Below, in pieces: positions 1 through 8,494 of a DNA stretch of 39,148 nucleotides (its first letter is position 1; every line of letters starts with the position of its first letter). Below the pieces are notes generated by a model. It ran no database searches. It was not told the origin of the DNA and worked only from the letters and a program-made list of their open reading frames with translations. The position numbers and the translations under genes are program-made. The DNA is from Zygnema cylindricum. Its lineage: Eukaryota; Streptophyta; Zygnematophyceae; Zygnematales; Zygnemataceae. The stretch spans positions 38,365-77,512 of the forward strand of contig JBBHKE010002353.1 in assembly GCA_037447655.1 (NCBI GenBank), written 5' to 3'.

Positions 1-99
1 CACGTGTAAGTGTACACACACGTTATTACAATTCACAGAAAAATACGGTTATTTTTATGCGCTAAAAAAACTTCTACGCTAATAGCGATTCGCGGTGTA
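1..99 (+). repeat. Right end of a MITE-like inverted-repeat element
   Basis: The stretch ends in an AATAGCGATTCGCGGTGTA terminus that is the near reverse complement of the left end of the next copy 25 bases away. The body lies mostly outside the window. No coding potential is visible. The assignment rests on terminal similarity to the copies at 125-680 and 32092-32611. Confidence 0.5.
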
Positions 100-124
100 G
101 TATGCAGAAAATGTACCATTACTG

Positions 125-680
125 TACACCGCCAATCGCTATTAGAGTAAAAAACGCTAATTCGGTGCCCTTTTTTCAAATAAAAAAAACCTGAAATACA
201 ATCCATAATTCTATTTTTTCCATTATTCTAATTAGGGTTTTTTTTTCAATTAGCGTTAATAATGGAAGTACAATGCGATGGAAATAGTGTGGCGTACGGA
301 CAGGGTATCTCCATACGAAATGGTACTTTTTGAATTACAAAGGCATAAAAAGACACTTAACATTATTGCACACACATGTGAATGTGCACTAGAAGAAAGA
401 GATGCAAACTCGTCGACAAATATCACGTTCTCATGTGTTCATCCGTCGACCGTGTGAACAGGACGACGGCGTACGAATTGTCAGATTTTGTACGGATACA
501 CATATTAATGTAGACATCGAAAGGGCGGGTTTTTATTATTCAGGACAACCCAAATTACAGTTAGGGATTAATTAGTATATATATATATATTTTCAAACAA
601 TAATTCGCGATAAGTGTTAATAACACTATTTATTTTTTTACGCTATTTATTCCTTTACTCTAATAACCATTGATGGTGTA
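125..680 (+). mobile_element. MITE-like element, ~556 bp, TACACC termini
   Basis: The left end TACACCGCCAATCGCTATTAG and the right end (reverse complement TACACCATCAATGGTTATTAG) form a terminal inverted repeat of about 23 bases. The interior is AT-rich and non-coding, with a GGTGCCC block just inside the left end and a GTTAATAACAC block before the right end. Both blocks recur in the copies at 11286-11855 and 32092-32611. No transposase is present, so it would be non-autonomous. I cannot define a target duplication with confidence, so the superfamily is open. Confidence 0.6.
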
Positions 681-688
681 TTATAGTG

Positions 689-712
689 TACACCACGAAT
701 CTTTATTGTTGT
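689..712 (+). repeat. Truncated left end of a third MITE copy
   Basis: TACACCACGAATCTTTATT restarts the family terminus eight bases after the previous copy ends and is cut off by the copia fragment that follows. Three termini of one family in the first 710 bases point to repeated insertion at one site. Confidence 0.4.
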
Positions 713-869
713 TCTACAACCACCGCTGCAGCAGGAGGACTAGCAGTAGTAGTGGAAGTAAACATGAAAACAACAGAAGCAATCAAGCACCTACTCAACA
801 GCCAACTTTCAGCTTACACAAAATATGACTCAAAAGGCCAATATGCCTCAAATTTCTCACAATGATACA
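711..869 (-). pseudogene. Antisense fragment of a C-type copia leader and gag start
   Basis: Read on the minus strand, this is close to 13405-13563: the untranslated leader, the Gag start codon region and about 20 codons rich in Ser/Thr and Pro. It stops abruptly at both ends. The right end abuts the LTR of element A, which may have inserted into an older C-type copy here. No other part of that copy remains in the window. Confidence 0.7.
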
Positions 870-1898
870 TGTAGAAATTAAAGGCTATTTTAGTATTTTC
901 TAGGTGTTGTAAAATACAGAAAAGAAGCAGAGGCAGCCTGCCTCTAACTCCCCTCTCCAGCTCCCACACTTGTCGCAGTCACTGAAAGTTGGAGAGGGAG
1001 ATATAGTCGTGGCCGCCTATGCTATCCAAACGGGGACAGACATTAGATTGGTAGATTTACCAAAATAGAATGACGGACCTAGGATTTGAACCTGCTACCT
1101 GCCATTCGTCAGTGGCCCCGGTAGCCGGTAGCTTTAGCCAATAAGTCCAAGCTCAAAGTTATGTGATATAGGGTTTCATAATTATATAAATACTAACACG
1201 TAGCCTATTTCATTTATCGGATATTTGGACATAGATACAGTTTGTGTTGTACGGCGTACGGAACATCCGAAACACATACCGCGCACTTTGTTCGAAGGCG
1301 AAACAAATATCGCGTAAGTATTTATGACGGCTACGATTGAAATCCGGTTTAATTGGACGGCCGCGAAGCATGCCGAGATCACGGAATAGGTTTTCGGCAG
1401 TTTGCTGTCAACATCACATCGATTGACACGTGGCACAACCATATTGGAATACGGCATCCCCGGGATTACAAGAACGAATCAAAAAATGACATGTGTCGAC
1501 TTGTTGGCCATGTCGTACAATGGCCATACAAAAAGTACACCGACACCTGTACCTTTATGTACGATATCGTATTATGATTGGTGCCGTACTTCAGAAGAAA
1601 GAGTTGTAAAGAGAGATAGCACTTAGAAAAATTTGATAGATTGGACCCTCTCTCCCACGGAGCTTCTATACAAAAGGTCAACTTTGACCCTTCATAACTT
1701 ACTGCTCAGGAGAGCAAATTCAAAGATTATTTTTGCTATAGACTCAGAGGAGTCTTGCCTTCACAGGGTTGAAGTGATCAGAGTTTTTGTCTGTCACAGT
1801 GGCAGTTATACTCGCTTAAACAAAAAGGGGTCAGGGTTATCCTAGAAGCTAAGTGTGAGCTGCCTACTCTGAGGACCTATGGAGGTCTCAGAGTCGCA
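870..1898 (+). repeat. Left LTR of element A
   Basis: It starts TGTAGAAATT, as does the right copy after the polypurine tract at 10740, and ends ...GAGTCGCA just before the primer-binding site. It is about 1029 bp, homologous along its length to the LTRs at 16631, 23116 and 26315 and more distantly to those of element B. A palindrome lies at 929-945, a TATA-like box at 1183 and several GTAC tetranucleotides at 1250-1570. The Gag start codon at 1880 falls inside the LTR. Confidence 0.85.
1183..1192 (+). promoter_or_regulatory. Probable TATA box of LTR A
   Basis: TATATAAATA lies about 310 bases into the LTR, where the U3/R border of a copia LTR would be plausible. Element B has TATTTAAATA at the corresponding place (8163-8172). 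If it is used, the LTR-encoded leader before the Gag ATG is about 660 bases. Confidence 0.5.
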
Positions 1899-3030
1899 GG
1901 TTATGGGCCCACCCTCTAGGGTGCCCATATTCAATAGAACTGGCTTCATATACTAGGAAAGTATGATGACAAGAGCTCTATGTGAGAAACGGTTTTGGGG
2001 AATATTGAGTGGACGAGTGAGGCGTCCATCAAGTCTTAGGATCCCTCCAAGGTTTACAGGAGGCAGATTCACTAGAGATGCAGATCCATCTTCAATGGAG
2101 GAGACAAAGGAAGGGGAGGTGGTGGACTAAGGAAAGGAGAAGGAGACGCTCACACCAATAGCAACCGGTTCGGCATTCATGTCACCTATTCCGAGGAACG
2201 AGGAGAATGATATCAATACCTATGACTACAACAATATGGCGGCTAGGCACTTCATCCCCCGCCATCTTACTCAAGAGCTTGCATTTCCTCATTTGCATGT
2301 AGAGAGGGCATCCGATCTTAGGGTGGCTATCATAGAGATGTACTGAAGTGGTACGATTCAGCAACAACAGTTGGCTGATAAAAAAATTAAGGAGTATGTA
2401 TACAAATGGGGGAAGATGTTGAATTTTTGCAATGAGCTTGCTACACTTTTCATGGAACTAGAGAGTGCTGGAAAAGTATTTAGTGTAAAGGAATAGGTTA
2501 ACTGTTTACTGATGAAGTTACCCGATGAGTTCGAGAACAAAGTCAACCGTGTGCAGGACTTGGTGGACTCAAGGTGGATTTGGAATTCAGTGGTAAAGAT
2601 GATTCTCGTTCGGGAGAATATGATTGAGATCCGACGGGGAGGAAAGAGTGGAGAAGCCTTGGCAGCTGGGACCGATTGGAGGAACAATGATTCCAGGAAA
2701 CAGGTCGGAAATTATCAAGGGGAGGGGCAGAAAAATCAGACCGAGGAGTTCGGACCAAGGACTCCCAACGGTTTGTGCCATTTTTGTAAGAAACCAGGGC
2801 ACTATATGGCTGAGTGCACTAAGTTAACCGAGTTGCGGTTAAAGGAGGGGCAGACTGGTGGAACCCCGAGAGGAAAGAAAAAGGCCCTTGTGACACAGGT
2901 ACATGAGGTGGAATCCGAGGACGAGGACGATGAACTCCTATTGGATGAGGAGTTAGAAGCGAAGAACGAGGTCGAAATTCCACGAAAGCAGAAATGTGTT
3001 TTCGGTGGATTGAAAGGTGAAGCAAGCTAA
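1880..3030 (+). pseudogene. gag: Gag of element A (broken)
   Basis: This is the capsid-like UBN2-type Gag with a zinc knuckle that would coat the element's RNA. The start codon is inside the LTR. The first codons give MEVSESQVMGPPSRVPIF and a stop follows after about 25 residues. Later parts are recognisable in pieces: a helical segment with HLTQELAFPHL near 2262, the YVYKWGKMLNFCNEL block near 2395, LLMKLPDEFENKVNRVQDL near 2510, and a CCHC knuckle (C-H-F-C, then H, then C) at 2776-2820. An acidic linker precedes the protease. In-frame stops at about 1953, 2130, 2343 and 2494 and a TGG-to-TAA change at 3028 break it. Confidence 0.8.
1899..1913 (+). other. Primer-binding site matching the initiator tRNA-Met anticodon arm
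   Basis: GGTTATGGGCCCACC directly follows the LTR. Its complement, GGTGGGCCCATAACC, matches the anticodon stem and loop of plant initiator tRNA-Met as I know that sequence. The usual plant copia site TGGTATCAGAGC, complementary to the tRNA 3' end, is absent. Drosophila copia and yeast Ty5 are known to prime with a cleaved internal fragment of the same tRNA. The site also encodes part of Gag, since the frame from the ATG at 1880 runs through it. Confidence 0.8.
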
Positions 3031-3979
3031 ATTGTAGACTCAGGTGCATCTATGCACATGTGTAAAGATAAACACCTGTTCATTAAGATAAAAAAGATTC
3101 CCACCGTAGAGATAGAGTACGGGGATAGGAGGATAGTCACTACTACTCTTGTAGGATCAGTAGATCTAAAAGTGTTAGCAGAAGGAAAGACATCCATAAT
3201 AACATTCTCCGATGTATTGTTTTTTCCAAAGCTGAACAAAAATCTCATCTTTACGTCAGGATTACATGACAAGGGTTTTGATACTAGCACTAAGAAAGGA
3301 GTCTTTACTGCTAGTTTTGAGGAAGAAGTTTATTTCACCGTTGAAAAAGGCAGCCAAGGGATGTTAAGGCTGAATTTAAGCAATAAAAAGATTAAACTTT
3401 ATTATGTTGGTGTTCATGATATAATGTTGTGGCATAAGAGGCTTCGGCATGTGAATCAAGATAAGTTAAGAGAGATGAAAAAGATGGGAGTAGTGGAAGG
3501 GATTCAGTTCGGTGAGAGTGAGAATCTAAGTGATTCTAGTGGATGTGCTCAAGGTAAAGCACACAGGTTACCCTTCCCAAAAACTGCCTCCTATAAGGGA
3601 GAAAAGATTTTAGATTTAGTACACACAGATATTTGGGGCCTAGCCAGAGTGCCATCACCCGGGGGGAAGGGATTTATGATGACTATCACCGATGATTGGT
3701 CTCGGTATTCCAAGGTGTATTTTTTGAAAAACAAGTCAAACTCTCAGGGATGTTTTAAACAATATAAAGCATGGAGTGAAAAACTCCATGAAACCTCAAT
3801 CAAGAGAGTAAAGAGTGACAATGGTGGAGAGTATACCTCTAACCAATTTGAGGATTTTCTTAGAGAAGATGGAGTGCAACACCTAAAGACAGTTCCTGAA
3901 TATCCTGAGAAGAATGGTTTAGCTGATTAAATAGAACACTGAGTGATAGTGCAAGGAGTATGCAACCAGATAAGAAGAT
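3031..3979 (+). pseudogene. pol: Protease, pre-integrase and integrase (first part) of element A
   Basis: The aspartic protease site DSGASMHMC opens this piece, preceded by a stop where related copies have Trp. The GAG-pre-integrase block LWHKRLRHVNQDKLREM follows near 3430. The integrase zinc finger near 3540 reads SSGCAQGKAH, so one Cys of the HHCC set is lost. The core has the first Asp in HTDIWG and the second in SDNGGEY. The position of the catalytic Glu reads Asp (NGLAD), followed by a frameshift, after which LNRTLSDSAR continues in another frame. Element B interrupts the piece, and it resumes at 8495. Confidence 0.85.
3975..3979. repeat. Left target-site duplication of element B
   Basis: AAGAT directly precedes the left LTR of B and recurs at 8490-8494 directly after the right LTR. 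Joining the host sequence across B restores the integrase order seen in elements D and E. Confidence 0.85.
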
Positions 3980-5252
3980 TCAAATTCTATGGGCTCCATT
4001 GCCATACAAAATTCGCAAATCAAAAGAAGTTAATCTAGATAGTGGAGCTCGAGTTTATATAAGCCAATGATTATTTGACAGTGGGAACTATTAAAGCTTC
4101 ACTTACGTAGGCGGGACTTTGTGTGCTCGGTCTTCCTGGTTGCAAAGTTAGAATATGTTTGGATACATTCACCTTTGACTTTCCTTAGAAATGCAACCAT
4201 AAATGACAAAACTTTGACCTACACCCACTGTGTGTGGACTTATGAGTCATGACAGAATCGAAAATACCTATAAATTAATAATTATGGCTGTAAAGTTTGC
4301 TGCTCCTAGGTCTCTATGGGAGAGAGGTGGCTACCTACCCGAAATATTATAAGTCCTAAACCCCTCTCTAAACCCTCTAGTACTGAGGTAGGGACCAATC
4401 ACATTACAATATAGTACATAAAGCTATAGGTGCATGTGTACCTTTTGTACAGCCATCGTACGACATGACTAAAATGTCAACACATGTCTTATCCGGATTC
4501 GCTCTTATAATCCCCAGAATTCTTGCCTCCAAATCTTATCTCTCCCCGTGGCGCCATGTCATGCCACGTCAGGAAAATGGTACCAGACAAAAAAGTACAG
4601 GTGCCGGAGTACTTTCTGTACGGACATTGTACGATATTGCCATTATGTGACATTTGTCATATCCGAATTTGTTGTGTTCCGTTCCGGAGATTCTGCAACC
4701 TGTATGATGTCACCACGTGTCATCCGGAGTGGTGAGGTCCGCAAACCGCCAAATTATCCTTTCCGCGAAACCGACGCTAACCATGGCCGTCTGATTTATA
4801 TCGTCATTTAATACGGATCGTCGAAACAAATGTCTGTACTATTTGTTTCGTCCGATACTAAAAGTACAATTGTTTCTATGTCCTATATAGTGTAATCCAG
4901 TTAAATGAAAAACCGTACATGTAACTATTTAAATACCTATCAAACCCTATATGTCATAGCAATAGTCATAGACTTAATGGATAATGCTAACGGCTACGGG
5001 TGACTTGACGGACGATAGGTTCCACGATCAATTCCTGGATCCATTCTTGGATCTGTCAAGTACCTTTTGGTAAGTCTACCCACTTTTCCCCCTGTCTTCT
5101 CTAGAGAGCTTAGGTAGCCATGGCTCTAGCTCCCTCTCGAGCCTTCAGTGACTACAACAAGTGTGGGGGCTTAGAGAAGGGAGTCAGAGGAAGACTACCT
5201 CTGCTCTTTTCCTATCCTAAATAAAGACCTAGAAAATACTCAAGTATCAACA
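3980..5252 (-). repeat. 3' LTR of element B
   Basis: About 1273 bp, ending on the plus strand in ...GTATCAACA next to the polypurine tract. It aligns nearly throughout with 7168-8489. It carries the same ATG-containing terminus (complement of GGGCTCCATTGCC at 3990). The conserved palindrome near 5186-5202 is degraded here. Confidence 0.85.
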
Positions 5253-5265
5253 CTCCCCTTATTTT
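5253..5265 (-). other. Polypurine tract of element B
   Basis: On the minus strand AAAATAAGGGGAG sits directly before the LTR start TGTTGATAC. The same tract precedes the LTRs of A (10727-10739) and G and, in slightly altered form, D and E, which shows that one replication machinery serves the whole group. Confidence 0.85.
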
Positions 5266-5287
5266 CTAGTCTATTTCCCTTCACTTC

Positions 5288-6022
5288 TTACAAGCAAATA
5301 AACAAACATTCCCTTCCCCTTTTCCTTTTCCTCTTCCTTTTCCTTTTCCTTTCATAAAACTTTAAGACAACACCCTTATATTTAGTAAGGTCCATTAAAT
5401 GAGATGAATTAAACATTCCATCTAGTTGATCATACGTTTTATTTAGCATCCCACTTTTCGTAAATGCGAGCAAAGATATTATCCACCTTATCTCTTTTCC
5501 ATCCACACAAAAACCGATTTCCCTGTGCAATTTACCCAGCCAGCCCCCATCTCCATTCTGCAAGACACACCCAGATGCTAACCCTTTTACAAGCACACCT
5601 TTATAAATGCCATCACTCTCTTTAGTGATTCAAACCCATTAACCCCAAAAATTAAACTTTCCTCACTCCCACTTTCCAAATTTATTCCCAATAAATATTT
5701 CTCCTCCCCTAAACCTTTCATTAGATATTCCTCTTCTCCCCTATCTTTTAAAACCCTTTCTAGTTTCACTTCTCCCCTTTCCTCGGAATCCGTAGAAGTC
5801 TCCCTTTACAACCAGTTTTCTTTTTGCAAAATATCTATAAAATTATCCTCATTATTTTTATCTTTCCCTTTTTCAGTAATTGATCCTAGATCCGACTTAC
5901 TCATTTCTATGTCATACTTTCTACACTCCTTGACATCCACATCATGTCTATCTCCCTCAAGTACCACCTTTCCCTTTACTTCCCTTATACCTCCAAACTC
6001 ACACTGTTGTCTTCGTGGAATT
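5288..6022 (-). pseudogene. Unknown reading frame replacing pol in element B
   Basis: This frame continues from the Gag linker (the IPRRQQCEFGG block, homologous to IPRKQKCVFGG before the protease of A). Instead of a protease it runs about 240 codons into a sequence I do not recognise. It has an acidic, charged first half, then a more globular half with Cys, Trp and Gly-rich segments (GCVLQNGDGGWLGKL; EIRWIISLLAF), and a Lys/Arg repeat tail (RKRKRKRKR) that resembles a nuclear localisation signal. The last stop is about 20 bases before the polypurine tract, as with pol in A. It carries an in-frame stop near 5817, a Glu-to-stop change at the junction with gag (6022) and one frameshift near 5600-5630. 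It could be captured host sequence or an accessory protein; no function can be assigned. Confidence 0.55.
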
Positions 6023-7193
6023 TATGTGTACTTTTCTCTCTTCTCCATTCTACCGATGTGAAGAAGCTCCAATATTTCTTCATCCTCTTTCTCCTCTTCC
6101 CCTTCTTCCTCCTCATTCATATACCAACTTCTAAGTTCTTCCAAACAAGGACACTCCTCCATATAGTGACCCCGTTTCCTGCAAGCGAAGCAAACCCTTT
6201 TTTTCAAAGCTCCCCTTTCTTTTACTCTCCCTCTCTTTCCACCAAAGTTCCGATAAGGTTTACATTTGTCTTTCTTCCTCTCATTATGCTTCTGCTCGTC
6301 ACCGCCGTTCCTCACATCACGCTTACGCCAGTCACCACCAGCTGTAAATGCAGTCTCCCTGTTACTTCCCCTACGAAGCTCCAAAGTGCTTTCCCTCACA
6401 AGAATTATCCCCATGGTAATGCTCCAAGTCCATGAGGAGACATCCATTCCCTACATACGGTAAATGATGTCTTCGTACTCATCTGGGAACTTCATGATTA
6501 GTTATTATTCTTTCTCTCCTCAGATTCTACATATCCCGCACTAGGTAGCTCAACATATAACGCAACATATAACGCAACAATATCATTGCAAAACTCTATC
6601 ATGCTACCGCTTTTATAAACATAGGCCTTTATTTCTTGTTTTACTAATTGGTACCTCTGTTTAGTCTCACTCTTACTCTCACTTTTATAAATCTGAATTA
6701 TTGTTTTCCAGATTTCCGAAGACTTGATTAGACTTTAAAGAGTGATAGCTATGAACTTAGACACATATCTTAGCATGAGATGTTTTGCTATAGTGTTTTT
6801 ATATTCCCAAATTTTCCTTTCATTTTCTTCAGTTTTTGGTTCAGTTATAACCCCCACAAGTGGAACCATAGCCGAGAGCCTAGCTCCCCTCACCATAGGT
6901 GTCTCTTTATCCTTCTCCCCTATTTCCTCTTCCACGATAATGATTTTCCCTTCACCTTCCGTTGCATCTGAACTCCGGTTGGTTTTCTGAGCAGCCCCAG
7001 ATGATTCTCCATAGTGAGCTCCTCCAAAGCCCGGTGGTGGACACCTTTTTTGTCCCGAAACAATTCCCCATAAGTGCTTCTCAAAAAGCAATCCCTCCAT
7101 TTTAAACTCCCAATAAGTGAAGTCTGTTCCATCGAACATAGGCACCCTAGATGGTGGGTCTATAACCTGAAATTTTATAGGCTCCATTGCCAC
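6023..7193 (-). pseudogene. gag: Gag of element B
   Basis: The frame starts MAMEPIKFQVIDPPSRVPMF, with the ATG inside the LTR and the next codons passing through the LTR end and the primer-binding site. A DFTYWEFKMEGLLFEKHLWGIV block follows, typical of the N-terminal part of copia Gag. After a stop at 6735 the homology continues (EIKAYVYKSGSMIEFCND near 6600), then ILVRESTLELRRG and a CCHC knuckle CFACRKRGHYMEEC near 6160-6200. An acidic Glu-rich tail closes it. A stop and a frameshift separate the pieces. Compared with A the order of blocks is the same. Confidence 0.8.
7153..7167 (-). other. Primer-binding site of element B (two mismatches)
   Basis: On the minus strand GGTTATAGACCCACC follows the LTR end TTTCA. 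It differs from the site in element A at two positions, both G-to-A on this strand, as expected from cytosine deamination on the other strand. The pairing is again with the anticodon arm of initiator tRNA-Met. Confidence 0.7.
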
Positions 7194-8489
7194 ACAGAAT
7201 TCGCAAGTCCAAAGAAAGCTAATCTAGATAGTGCTGACTCCTAGTTTATATTAACCCTGATGATTAACCCCTTGACAACCGAAACCCCATAAGAGCTTCA
7301 CCCCTGTGAAGTTAGACTTTCTATTTGCTTAGTTCCACCACAGAATGCAAAGTTAAAATATGTGATTTGGATAAATTCACCCACTTTGAATTTCCCTTAG
7401 AAATGCAGCAACCCAGGTAGGCAAAAACTCTAACCGACTACACCCTTGTGTAGCGTGGACTCTGTTGAGCCCGCAGCAAAAAGAATCACTGAAAATGGCC
7501 AAGTAAATTAATAGTTATGGCTAGCCAAAGTTGTCTTTTATATAGATGCTCTCTGGGAGAGAGGTGGCTACCTACCCGAAATATTCTAAGTACTAAACCC
7601 CTCTCTAAACCCTCTACTATTGAGGTAGTGACCAATCACATTACAATATAGTACATAAAGCTATAGGTGCATGTGTACCTTTTGTACAGCCATCTTACGA
7701 CATGACTAAAATGTCAACACATGTCTTATCCGGATTCGCTCTTATAATCTCCGGAATCCCTGCCTCCAAATATTTTCTCTCCAGGTGGCACCATGTCATG
7801 CCACGTCAAAAAAACGATACTAAACAAGAAAGTACAAGTGTCGGAGTACTTTCTGTACGGACATTGTACGATATTGCCATTATGTGACATTTGTCATATC
7901 CGAATTTGTTGTGTTCCGTTCCGGAGATTCTGCAACCTGTATGATATCACCACGTGTCATCCAGAGTGGTGACGTCCGCAAACCGCCAAATTATCTTTTC
8001 CGTGAAACCGGCGCTAACCATGGCCGTCTGATTTATATCGTCATTTAATACGGACCGTCGAAACAAATGTCCGTACTATTTGTTTCGTCCGGTACTAAAA
8101 GTACAGTTGTTTCTATGTCCTATATAGCGTAATCTTGTTAAATGGAAAACTGTACATGTAATTATTTAAATACCTATCAAACCCTATATGTCATAGCACT
8201 AGTCATAGACTTAATGGATAATGCTAACAGCTACGGGTGACTTGACGGACGGCAGGTTCCAGGATCAATTCCTAGATCCATTCCTGGATCCGTCAAGTAC
8301 CTTTTGGTAAGTCTACCCACCTTTCCCCTTGTCTTCTCTAGAGAGCTTAGGTAGCCATGGCTCTAGCTCCCTCTCCAACCTTCAGTGACTACAACAAGTG
8401 TGGGGGCTTAGAGAAGGGAGTCAGAGGCAGACTGCCTCTGCTCTTTTCCTATCCTAAATAAAGACCTAGAAATTACTCAAATATCAATA
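7168..8489 (-). repeat. 5' LTR of element B
   Basis: About 1322 bp. In element orientation it ends ...ATGGAGCCTATAAAATTTCA, so the Gag ATG and six codons lie in the LTR. A perfect palindrome CAGAGGCAG-A-CTGCCTCTG is at 8422-8440 and a TATA-like TATTTAAATA at 8163-8172. GTAC is frequent in the part downstream of that box. Confidence 0.85.
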
Positions 8490-8494
8490 AAGAT
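8490..8494. repeat. Right target-site duplication of element B
   Basis: AAGAT, identical to 3975-3979. Confidence 0.85.

Larger units (their letters stand above)
3980..8489 (-). mobile_element. Non-autonomous gag-only copia element B, nested in A
   Basis: Two LTRs (3980-5252 and 7168-8489) in minus orientation enclose 1915 bp. The internal part has a primer-binding site, a gag frame with zinc knuckle, an unknown reading frame and a polypurine tract, but no protease, integrase or reverse transcriptase. It is flanked by AAGAT on both sides. One terminal base pair has decayed at each outer end (TC for TG on the left, TA for CA on the right). Its proteins for replication would have to come from a relative such as A, with which it shares LTR blocks, the primer site and the polypurine tract. 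Confidence 0.85.

Noticed and set aside
1060-1130. tRNA-like GGTTCAAATCC on the minus strand of LTR A
   Set aside because: It resembles a Pol III B box, but no T-stem pairing, A box or acceptor stem accompanies it, and the other LTRs have changed the motif.
5944-6435. Plus-strand open frame of 163 codons
   Set aside because: It is the antisense shadow of gag and the unknown frame of element B and is Ser/Phe/Leu-rich because of the purine-rich coding strand.
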